A stretch of 64,000 bases of DNA from Streptomyces sp. man185 (lineage in GTDB: Bacteria > Actinomycetota > Actinomycetes > Streptomycetales > Streptomycetaceae). Of the stretch, positions 8,043 through 14,459 are shown one piece after another (positions within the stretch are counted from its first letter, which is position 1; the number at the start of each line of letters is the position of its first letter). Where the stretch lies: assembly GCA_002551355.1 (NCBI GenBank), contig NTHE01000037.1:1-64000 (forward strand). Reading direction: 5' to 3'. Position numbers and translations under genes: made by a program. The notes under the pieces are model-generated. The model saw only the letters and a list, made by a program, of their open reading frames with translations, was not told the origin of the DNA and did not search any database.

Positions 8043-8623
8043 GCGCTCACCCCCAGGCAGTCGCGCAGCCGGATGAGGCCGTCGCGGAGTCGTGTCTTGA
8101 TGGTGCCCAGCGGCACGGAGAGGAGTTCGGAGACCTCACGGTAGGTCAGGCCCCGGTAGTAGGCCAGGGTCACCGACTCCCGTTGCAGCTCGGACAGGGT
8201 GCGCATACAGCGCCGTACCTGTTCTCTCTCCAACCGGGTCTCGACCTGTTCGGACACCTCGTCGAAGGCGGGCGTCCGGTCCAGCAGCGCCGCCTTGTGC
8301 TCCCGGGCCGCGGCGGCCTCGGCCGAGCGGACCCGGTCGACGGCCCGGTGGTGGGCCAGGGTGAGCACCCAGTTCATCGCGCTGCCCCGGGCGGCCTGGA
8401 AACGGGGCGCGGTGCGCCACACCTCCACCAGCACCTCCTGCGCCACCTCCTCCGACTGGGCCGGATCGCGGAGCACGCTGCGCACCAGGCCGAGCACGGG
8501 CCCGCTCACCGCGTCGTACACCGAGGCGAACGCGTCCTGGTCGCCCCGCGCGACCCGCACCAGGAGCTCCTGGAGATCGGGACCCGGCGAGGGCACCCCA
8601 CTGATGTGTACGGCTTCCTTCAC
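8039..8623 (-). CDS. sigK: ECF sigma factor, SigK family
   Basis: A 194-residue ECF sigma factor with region 2 (residues about 25-95, including AQEVLVEVWRTAPRF and the region 2.4 helix ending in HHRAVDRVRS) and region 4 (about 130-190, LSELQRESVTLAYYRGLTYREVSELL, then the LGTIKTRLRDGL helix that contacts the -35). The overlapping rskA-type partner and the lipid operon nearby identify it as SigK-like. It is preceded by a promoter motif identical in design to that of the lipid operon, implying positive autoregulation and control of that operon. The ATG start follows a GGGAGGAAACC Shine-Dalgarno. Confidence 0.9.
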   Translation of the reverse strand: MKEAVHISGVPSPGPDLQELLVRVARGDQDAFASVYDAVSGPVLGLVRSVLRDPAQSEEVAQEVLVEVWRTAPRFQAARGSAMNWVLTLAHHRAVDRVRSAEAAAAREHKAALLDRTPAFDEVSEQVETRLEREQVRRCMRTLSELQRESVTLAYYRGLTYREVSELLSVPLGTIKTRLRDGLIRLRDCLGVSA

Positions 8624-8661
8624 GCGGGTTTCCTCCCGGGGCGATCGTCGGTTCCAGCAGT

Positions 8662-8690
8662 GATACGGAGCCGACGGCCGAGCGGATTGG
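8662..8690 (-). promoter_or_regulatory. SigK-type autoregulatory promoter
   Basis: On the minus strand: CCAATCC (8684-8690), a 16-base spacer, then CGTATC (8662-8667). This matches the promoter before the lipid operon at 269-297 in both -35 sequence and spacing. The sigK ATG is about 39 bases downstream. Confidence 0.65.
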
Positions 8691-8738
8691 TCGGGTGCGG
8701 GCGATCTTCGCAGATCCGGTCCCGGGAGGACGCGCGAC

Positions 8739-9182
8739 TCAGCCGACGCGTGTTGCGCGCCGAGGCCGCCGCAGCCGGACGGCGCGTACGGCGAGGAAGA
8801 TCAGCAGCCCGAACGGCGACAGCAGGATCGTCAGGACCAGCAACGGCCCCATCAGCAGCGGCGAGAGCCCGAGCTTCCGGCTCTGGAGGTACATCCACTG
8901 CCCGAGCAGGAGATCCCAGGCGATCACCTGCGCCCAGACGGCCCCCGCTCCGCCCGCCAGCGCCGTCAGATCACGGAAGGTGTCGATGTCCGGGCTGCTC
9001 ACCGCCGTCCAGAGCTCGGGGAACACCGGGACGGCCAGGACGACGTAGACGACGAGCACCGGCAGCACGGTCAGCGGTGAGGCGACGACACGTGCGGTGC
9101 CGGACCAGGTGGGAGCGAAGATCATCAGCAGCCAGAACGGGGCGGCCAGATAGAACGTGATCTCGAAGAGTGCGCCGGTCAT
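8739..9182 (-). CDS. ABA4-like family membrane protein
   Basis: A 147-residue polytopic membrane protein matching the ABA4-like (DUF4281) family, with four hydrophobic segments and the motif AWDLLLGQWMYLQSRKLGLSPLLMGPLL split across them. Plant ABA4 is needed for neoxanthin formation. The bacterial members have no proven reaction, so a carotenoid or lipid link is only a possibility. The ATG overlaps the stop of the upstream membrane protein gene (ATGA), so the two are probably co-transcribed and divergent from the MerR regulator. Confidence 0.8.
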   Translation of the reverse strand: MTGALFEITFYLAAPFWLLMIFAPTWSGTARVVASPLTVLPVLVVYVVLAVPVFPELWTAVSSPDIDTFRDLTALAGGAGAVWAQVIAWDLLLGQWMYLQSRKLGLSPLLMGPLLVLTILLSPFGLLIFLAVRAVRLRRPRRATRVG

Positions 9183-10153
9183 GCCACGTGCTCCTTGTCC
9201 GAGGCGGAGGAGGCGTTACGGGCCGGGCGGGCGGGGGCGGCCGGGCGCAGCGCCCTCCAGGTCCCGTACGCCACCGCCGCGAGGATCGCTCCGGCGACGG
9301 TCAGCGTGGCCCCGTCCGGGTGGATCAGCGGCTGGCCCCGCAGCGCCTGCCAGGTGATGAGCGCGACGAGCGCCGCGTGGCCGCCGACGGCGACCCGTAC
9401 CAGGCGCAGCCGCACCCCGGCATCGCGCAGCGGAGCGAAGCGGGGCGCGAGCAGTACCAGCGCGATCAGGAACAGCGGGAGCAACTGGAGCGCGTGCATG
9501 CCCACGAAGTGCGGGGCCCGCAGATCGCCTCCGGTCGTCGACCAGCCGGTCAGCGCCATGGACGGGCCGCCGTCCGGTACGCCCACGGAGTGCGCGCCGA
9601 TCACATCGGCCGTGTCGAGGTTCCCGGCCGCCCGCTGGCTCTCGCTCGGCAGCGCCATCGGGAAGCCGAGAGCGGCGCCGGCCAGGGCGATCAGGAGTCC
9701 GCCCCGGACGGCCAGAGCCGTCGCACGGTCGGTGAGGCGGGTGCGCAGCAGCAGGACGGCGATCACCAGAGTGGCCGCCCACAGAACGACGATGGTCATC
9801 CCCATCGCGTCCCACAGCGCCGAGTCGAACGCGGTCGCGGTGTTGAAGTGGCTGCGTTTTCCCCGGACGACCTGCACGGTGATGATCACCATCTCGGCCA
9901 GACTCGTCAGCACGACGACGTGTCCCGCCCACCGGCCGATCCGCCGCCCGCGCGTGAGGAGCGTCAGCATCCAGGCCAGCGTCAGGCAGTACGCGGTGAA
10001 GGACACGGCGAATTTGAACGGCTTCGCCCAGATCGGCGCGCCCACCAGCATCCGGTCGTCGACCACGAGGCCGACGGCGGAGACGACGGCGAGAGCGGCC
10101 ATCGCGGCGGAGAAGACGACTAACGGGCGATGCCAGGAACGCCAGGACGGCAT
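9179..10153 (-). CDS. Polytopic membrane protein of unknown function
   Basis: A 324-residue protein with about eight hydrophobic segments and no motif I can tie to a known reaction. Conserved-looking features are WAKPFKFAVSF near residue 43, HFNTATAFDSALWDAMG in the middle, and PHFVGMHALQLLPL. Histidines facing membrane segments could bind a cofactor, but that is speculation. It forms a two-gene unit with the ABA4-like gene and shares a divergent regulatory region with a MerR-family regulator, which is the likely controller. Confidence 0.75.
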   Translation of the reverse strand: MPSWRSWHRPLVVFSAAMAALAVVSAVGLVVDDRMLVGAPIWAKPFKFAVSFTAYCLTLAWMLTLLTRGRRIGRWAGHVVVLTSLAEMVIITVQVVRGKRSHFNTATAFDSALWDAMGMTIVVLWAATLVIAVLLLRTRLTDRATALAVRGGLLIALAGAALGFPMALPSESQRAAGNLDTADVIGAHSVGVPDGGPSMALTGWSTTGGDLRAPHFVGMHALQLLPLFLIALVLLAPRFAPLRDAGVRLRLVRVAVGGHAALVALITWQALRGQPLIHPDGATLTVAGAILAAVAYGTWRALRPAAPARPARNASSASDKEHVA

Positions 10154-10198
10154 GAGGGACCCCCTGTGGTGATGTGACTGTGGTGACGTGGTCGGTAT

Positions 10199-10239
10199 GG
10201 ATAGTCGCGCTTACCGCTATCCGATAGGAGGACTATCTA
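10199..10239 (+). promoter_or_regulatory. MerR-type operator/promoter
   Basis: Two nested dyads occur: GGATAG (10199-10204) with CTATCC (10217-10222), and GATAG (10223-10227) with CTATC (10233-10237). A candidate promoter TTACCG (10211-10216), N17, TATCTA (10234-10239) encloses the second dyad, which is the usual MerR arrangement. Confidence 0.6.
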
Positions 10240-10282
10240 TGATGGGGATGGTTTCTGGCAAGGGTGAAAGGGCGAACACACG

Positions 10283-11122
10283 GTGCGCATCGGTGAATTG
10301 AGTCGCAGGTCCGGGGTCCCGGTGCCGACGATCAAGTACTACCTACGTGAAGGGCTCCTGGCCGCAGGGGAGTTGACCAGCCCGAACCAGGCGCACTACG
10401 GACCCGGGCACGAGCGCAGACTGCGCCTGATCCGGGCGCTGCTGGACGTCGGCGGCCTCTCGCTCGCCACCATCGGCGAGGTCCTGGATGCCATGGACGA
10501 TCCCGAGCAGCCGGTGCACAAGGTGCTCGGTGTCGCGGCGGACGGCGTCACGCCGACCGGCGAGGAGATGCCGGGGCCCGAACTGGAGCACGCGCGGGAG
10601 GAGGCGGCCGAACTGGTGCGGCGGCGCGGCTGGGAGGTGGACGAGCGGGGCTCCGCCGCCGAATCGCTGGCGGGGGTGCTGTGCGCGCTGCGCAGGGCCG
10701 GACACGGCGGACTCATCGACCTGCTGGACGTCTACGCGGACGCCGCCGAGCCGGTCGCCCGCGCCGACCTCGACTACGTACAGCGGCGGGTGGCCCGCGA
10801 GGACCTGGTCGAGAGCGTCGTCGTGGGAACCGTCCTCGGCCAGGCGATGTTCGGCGCGCTGCGGAGGCTGGCGCACATCGACGTGTCCTTCCGGCGCTTC
10901 GAGTCGCCGGAGTACCTCTCGGGGCCGCTCGAGCGGGAGGGCGCGGGTGCCACGGAGGATTCCGGTGGCGCGAAGGGGGCCGGCACCACGGAGGGCTCCG
11001 GTGGTGCGCAGGGGTCCGGGGGTGCGGAGGGCTCCGGTGGTGCGCAGGGGTCCGGGGGTGCGGAAGGCTCCGGTGTTGCGGAGGGCCCCGGTGGCATGGA
11101 GGCGGGTGCTGCGGGCGGCTGA
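10283..11122 (+). CDS. MerR family transcriptional regulator with a Gly/Ser/Glu repeat tail
   Basis: A 279-residue protein. The N-terminal winged helix (MRIGELSRRSGVPVPTIKYY, ending near residue 75) is a standard MerR DNA-binding domain. The middle part (about 90-215) looks like a helical effector domain of unknown ligand. No B12-binding motif is seen, so it is not a LitR-type light sensor. The last 60 residues are low-complexity EGSGGA/QGSGGA repeats. It starts at a GTG and is divergent from the two membrane-protein genes, which it probably controls through the nested dyads between them. Confidence 0.88.
   Translation: MRIGELSRRSGVPVPTIKYYLREGLLAAGELTSPNQAHYGPGHERRLRLIRALLDVGGLSLATIGEVLDAMDDPEQPVHKVLGVAADGVTPTGEEMPGPELEHAREEAAELVRRRGWEVDERGSAAESLAGVLCALRRAGHGGLIDLLDVYADAAEPVARADLDYVQRRVAREDLVESVVVGTVLGQAMFGALRRLAHIDVSFRRFESPEYLSGPLEREGAGATEDSGGAKGAGTTEGSGGAQGSGGAEGSGGAQGSGGAEGSGVAEGPGGMEAGAAGG
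10954..11097 (+). repeat. 18-bp tandem repeat inside the MerR gene
   Basis: Eight 18-bp units encode a six-residue repeat (EGSGGA and variants). Units at 10990-11061 alternate between two versions, A-B-A-B, which are identical within each version and so form a 36-bp higher-order repeat. This suggests recent slippage and a length-variable tail. Confidence 0.85.
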
Positions 11123-11162
11123 AGCCGGGGCCGGCTCCCCGCCCCGCCGCGCTCCAGCGGGC

Positions 11163-11199
11163 GGACCCCGCCCACCGCGATGCGCGGCGGACGGGGTCC
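11163..11199. terminator. Hairpin between convergent genes
   Basis: GGACCCCG (11163-11170) pairs with CGGGGTCC (11192-11199), with further GC-rich pairing inside the loop. It lies between the converging MerR and siderophore-interacting protein genes. Confidence 0.5.
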
Positions 11200-11245
11200 G
11201 GGGTCTGTCGGCCGGGCGAACGGGCGCCCCGGCCGGCCGGGGCCG

Positions 11246-12097
11246 CTACGCGGCGGCCGTACCGCTCTCCTGCTCGCGCTCCACCTGCTCGTTCCACTCG
11301 CGCTTCACGGCGCGCCAGGCGTCGTCGTCCTTGCCGAGACGCCAGTAGCCCGAGATCGACAGCTGGGCCAGCGGGATCTGCCGTTCCACGCGCAGGTAGC
11401 GGCGGATCTCCTTCACGAAGCCCGCCTCCCCGTGCACGAACGCCTGGATCTCGCCCTCGGGGAAGTCGAGCCCCTTCACGGCGGCGGTCAGCAGCTCGCC
11501 GACGGGCCGGTCCCCGCGGTGCAGCCAGGTCACGGCCACCCCGTCCGGCGTGACGATCTTCTGCTCCTCCGAGGCGTCCTGCACCTCGACGAAGGCGTGC
11601 ACCGGCGCGCCCACGGGCATCTGCTCCAGCGCCGCCGCGATCGCCGGCAGCGCGCTCTCGTCGCCGACCAGCAGGTGCCAGTCCGCCGAGGCGTCGGGTC
11701 CGTAACCGCCGCCGGGACCGAGGAAGGTCACCTGCTCGCCCACCCGCGCCCGTTGGGCCCACGGTCCTGCCAGGCCCTCGTCGCCGTGCACGACGAAGTC
11801 GACGGCCATCTCCCGGGCGACCGGGTCCCACGAACGCACCGTGTACGTGCGGGTGGTGGGCCACAGCTCGCGCGGATACTCCTCGCGGACTGCGGCCATG
11901 TCGAACGGGTGCGCGTAGTCCGCGCCCTCGGGCGCGAAGCACAGCTTGATGTAGTGGTCGGTGAAGCCTGAGAGGGTGAAGTCCGCGAGCCCTTCGCCGC
12001 CGAGGACCACCCGCACCATGTGCGGGGTGATCTGCTCGGTGCGCACGACCTGCGCCCCCTGCGCCTTGGGTCCCTGCCGGGCCGGCCGCTCTGCCAC
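11246..12097 (-). CDS. Siderophore-interacting FAD-binding protein (ferric-siderophore reductase-like)
   Basis: A 283-residue protein of the SIP family: an FAD-binding barrel with TTRTYTVRSWD (about residues 81-91) and an NAD(P)H-binding domain with LLVGDESALPAI. The C-terminal YWRLGKDDDAWRAVKREW is typical of the family. Such proteins reduce iron in imported ferric siderophores and release it in the cytoplasm. A near-palindromic iron box lies about 34 bases upstream of its ATG, so DmdR/IdeR repression under iron-replete conditions is expected. No siderophore biosynthesis genes are adjacent. Confidence 0.92.
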   Translation of the reverse strand: MAERPARQGPKAQGAQVVRTEQITPHMVRVVLGGEGLADFTLSGFTDHYIKLCFAPEGADYAHPFDMAAVREEYPRELWPTTRTYTVRSWDPVAREMAVDFVVHGDEGLAGPWAQRARVGEQVTFLGPGGGYGPDASADWHLLVGDESALPAIAAALEQMPVGAPVHAFVEVQDASEEQKIVTPDGVAVTWLHRGDRPVGELLTAAVKGLDFPEGEIQAFVHGEAGFVKEIRRYLRVERQIPLAQLSISGYWRLGKDDDAWRAVKREWNEQVEREQESGTAAA

Positions 12098-12130
12098 GAG
12101 GTACTCCCTGGTTCGTAGACTTCCGAAGAC

Positions 12131-12149
12131 TTAGGTATACCTAAGTTAG
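12131..12149 (-). promoter_or_regulatory. Iron box (DmdR/IdeR operator)
   Basis: TTAGGTATACCTAAGTTAG contains the perfect palindrome CTTAGGTATACCTAAG and fits the TTAGGTTAGGCTAACCTAA-type actinobacterial iron box. It sits between the SIP gene start (12097) and the end of the exonuclease gene (12154). Confidence 0.85.
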
Positions 12150-12153
12150 CACT

Positions 12154-13077
12154 TCACCGCTGAAGCACGGTCAGCAGCCGTTGCAGGGCTCCGCCCAGCC
12201 CCCACTGCTCCGCCAGCGCCTCCAGGGCGGCCGGGTCGCGAGGTTCGTGCGGCAGTGCCGGATCGAAGTCGGGCAGGGGGACGTCCCCGGCCACCCGGAC
12301 CACCTTCGGCGCGACGGCCACATAGGCGCGCGACTCGTCCAGCCGCTTGCGCTGCGACGGGGTCAGCTTCGCCTTCGGGTCGTCCACCGCCGCCATGATC
12401 CCGTCGAGATCGCCGTACGCGTCCAGCAGCTTGGCCGCCGTCTTCTCGCCGATGCCGGGGACGCCCGGGAGTCCGTCGCTCGGGTCGCCGCGCAGCAGCG
12501 CCAGATCGACGTACCCCGCGCCGTCCACGCCGTACTTCTCGCGCAGCCACGCCTCGTCGGTCACCTGGAGGGTGCCGACGCCCTTGAGCGGGTAGAGCAC
12601 GCGCACCCGGCGGGCGTCGTCGACCAGCTGATAGAGATCCCGGTCGCCGGTGACGATGTCGACCGGTCCGGTCGCCCGCGCCGTGAGCGTGCCGATGATG
12701 TCGTCCGCCTCGTACGGCGTGACGCCGACCCGGGCGATCCCGAGGGCCGCCAGCACGTCCTCGATGATCGGGACCTGCGGGGAGAGCGTGTCCGGGATCT
12801 CCTCCTCGTCCGTCTGCCCAGCGGGCGTCTCCTCGGCGACCCGGTGCGCCTTGTACGTCGGGATCAGGTCGACCCGCCACTGCGGCCGCCAGTCGTTGTC
12901 CCAGCAGGCGACCAGCTCGTCCGGCCGGTGGTCGTGCACCAGGCGGCCGATGAAGTCGAGGAGGCCGCGCACGGCGTTCACGGGCGTCCCGTCCGGCGCG
13001 CGCACCGAATCGGGCACCCCGAAGTAGGCGCGGAAGTACAGGGAGGCGGTGTCGAGGAGCATCAGGCGTCGCGTCAC
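12154..13077 (-). CDS. 5'-3' exonuclease (PIN-like/H3TH domain)
   Basis: A 307-residue protein resembling the 5' nuclease domain of DNA polymerase I as a stand-alone enzyme. It has metal-binding acidic motifs (LMLLDTASLYFR, VACWDNDWRP, YEADDIIGTL, DIVTGDRDLYQLV) and the helix-hairpin-helix DNA-binding stretch GLPGVPGIGEKTAAKLL. It probably removes RNA primers or flaps during replication and repair. The ATG start at 13077 begins directly at the conserved MTRRLMLLDTAS. Upstream in-frame sequence is the divergent leader of the betaine transporter. Confidence 0.92.
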   Translation of the reverse strand: MTRRLMLLDTASLYFRAYFGVPDSVRAPDGTPVNAVRGLLDFIGRLVHDHRPDELVACWDNDWRPQWRVDLIPTYKAHRVAEETPAGQTDEEEIPDTLSPQVPIIEDVLAALGIARVGVTPYEADDIIGTLTARATGPVDIVTGDRDLYQLVDDARRVRVLYPLKGVGTLQVTDEAWLREKYGVDGAGYVDLALLRGDPSDGLPGVPGIGEKTAAKLLDAYGDLDGIMAAVDDPKAKLTPSQRKRLDESRAYVAVAPKVVRVAGDVPLPDFDPALPHEPRDPAALEALAEQWGLGGALQRLLTVLQR

Positions 13078-13267
13078 AGACCCGATGATGCCCCACCGCG
13101 CCGACAGTCGCTCCGGGTAACCGCTTACTGTCCCTCCGTCGCAGGTCAGTGACCTGGGTCACGGTCGCGTTTGGGTTGTGTAAGTGCGGGCAGGCGCGCC
13201 ACCGGAGCGGACCACGTCGCACTTTCAACTAGTGCATGTGCCACGCGGACAGAGCCCGCATCGCTCC

Positions 13268-13300
13268 ACGGTCTGCCGGAGGGGGTGGCAGACCGTTTTT
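13268..13300 (+). terminator. Intrinsic terminator/attenuator in the betaine-transporter leader
   Basis: A perfect 10-bp stem (ACGGTCTGCC at 13268-13277 with GGCAGACCGT at 13287-13296) is followed by a five-T run, 23 bases before the start codon of a plus-strand operon. No plus-strand gene lies upstream that it could terminate, so it probably regulates read-through into the transporter genes. A seven-base alternative pairing of 13189-13195 with 13271-13277 could act as antiterminator. Confidence 0.7.
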
Positions 13301-13322
13301 CGGTTCAACGCGTGAGGTGTAT

Positions 13323-14459
13323 GTGTCCAGGCTGCAAGCCGAGCACTTGTACAAAGTCTTCGGCAGACGACCCGATGAAGCCGTGCGGAAGCTCGAGAGC
13401 GGCTCCGACCGCGACGAGTTGCGCGCCGACGGAACGACCGCAGCAGTGATCGACGCCTCGTTCACCGTGGAGCCGGGTCAGATCTTCGTCGTCATGGGGT
13501 TGTCCGGCTCGGGCAAGTCCACCCTGCTGCGGATGCTCAACGGTCTGCTCGACCCCACCGCGGGCCGGGTGCTCTTCGACGGCCAGGACCTGACCGCCCT
13601 GAGCCCCCGCGACCTGCGGCACGTCCGCTCCACCAAGATCAGCATGGTGTTCCAGCACTTCGCGCTCTTCCCCCACCGGAGCGTCCTGGAGAACGCGGCC
13701 TACGGCCTGGAGGTCCAGGGCGTCTCGCGTGAGGAGCGAGAGGTGCGCGCCGCCGAGGCGCTGCGGCTCACCGGCCTCGAAGGCTGGGAGAAGTCCTGGC
13801 CCGACGAGCTGTCCGGCGGTATGCAGCAGCGCGTGGGCCTCGCCCGCGCCCTGGCCACCGACGCCGACCTGCTGCTCATGGACGAGTCCTTCAGCGCCCT
13901 CGACCCGCTGATCCGCCGTGACATGCAGGACCAGCTCCTGGAGCTCCAGAAGCGGCTGAAGAAGACCATCGTCTTCATCACCCACGACCTCAACGAGGCC
14001 ATGCGCCTGGGCGACCGGATCGCCGTGATGCGCGACGGGGAGATCGTCCAGCTCGGCACCGCCGAGGACATCCTCGTCACCCCGGCCAACGACTACGTCG
14101 CCTCCTTCACCCAGGACGTCGACCGCTCCCGGGTGCTCACCGCGGGCGCGATCATGGCCGAGGCGCACACCGTGATGGGCACCAGGGCGGCGGACGGCAA
14201 GGAACTGCGCACCCCGCAGGACGTGCTCGCCGCGGCCCCCGCCACGGTCCCGGAGTCCACGCCGATCATCGACCTGTTCACGCCCTGCTCGCAGAGCGCG
14301 AACCCGGTCGCCGTGACCGACGCCAAGGGCAAGCTCGTCGGCGTCGTCCCCAGCTCCCGGCTGCTCGCCGTCCTCGGCGAGCCGATGACCCCGGCCGAGG
14401 CCCCCCGCGACACCGAGCCCGCGCCCGCGGGCGGCGAGAAGAAGGTGGCCAGTGTTTAG
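13323..14459 (+). CDS. Glycine betaine/L-proline ABC transporter ATP-binding protein with C-terminal regulatory (CBS-like) region
   Basis: A 378-residue ABC ATPase of the ProV/OpuAA type. It has Walker A (GLSGSGKST), Q-loop (MVFQHFALFPHRSVLENAAYG), signature (LSGGMQQRVGLARAL), Walker B (LLLMDESFSALDP) and the H-loop (VFITHD). The C-terminal 110 residues look like a single degenerate CBS-type regulatory segment (NPVAVTDAKGKLVGVVPSSRLL), the region that senses ionic strength in related transporters. The start is probably GTG at 13323 behind GAGG. A GTG two codons earlier is the alternative. The stop overlaps the permease start by 8 bases. Confidence 0.92.
   Translation: MSRLQAEHLYKVFGRRPDEAVRKLESGSDRDELRADGTTAAVIDASFTVEPGQIFVVMGLSGSGKSTLLRMLNGLLDPTAGRVLFDGQDLTALSPRDLRHVRSTKISMVFQHFALFPHRSVLENAAYGLEVQGVSREEREVRAAEALRLTGLEGWEKSWPDELSGGMQQRVGLARALATDADLLLMDESFSALDPLIRRDMQDQLLELQKRLKKTIVFITHDLNEAMRLGDRIAVMRDGEIVQLGTAEDILVTPANDYVASFTQDVDRSRVLTAGAIMAEAHTVMGTRAADGKELRTPQDVLAAAPATVPESTPIIDLFTPCSQSANPVAVTDAKGKLVGVVPSSRLLAVLGEPMTPAEAPRDTEPAPAGGEKKVASV

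Noticed and set aside
10283-11122. LitR-like B12-dependent light sensor
   Set aside because: The region after the MerR helix-turn-helix lacks the cobalamin-binding DxHxxG pattern and is followed by low-complexity repeats.
13078-13322. Possible ydaO-type (c-di-AMP) or glycine riboswitch before the betaine transporter
   Set aside because: The conserved motifs of those classes are not visible. Only a terminator and one possible competing helix are seen, so no class is assigned.
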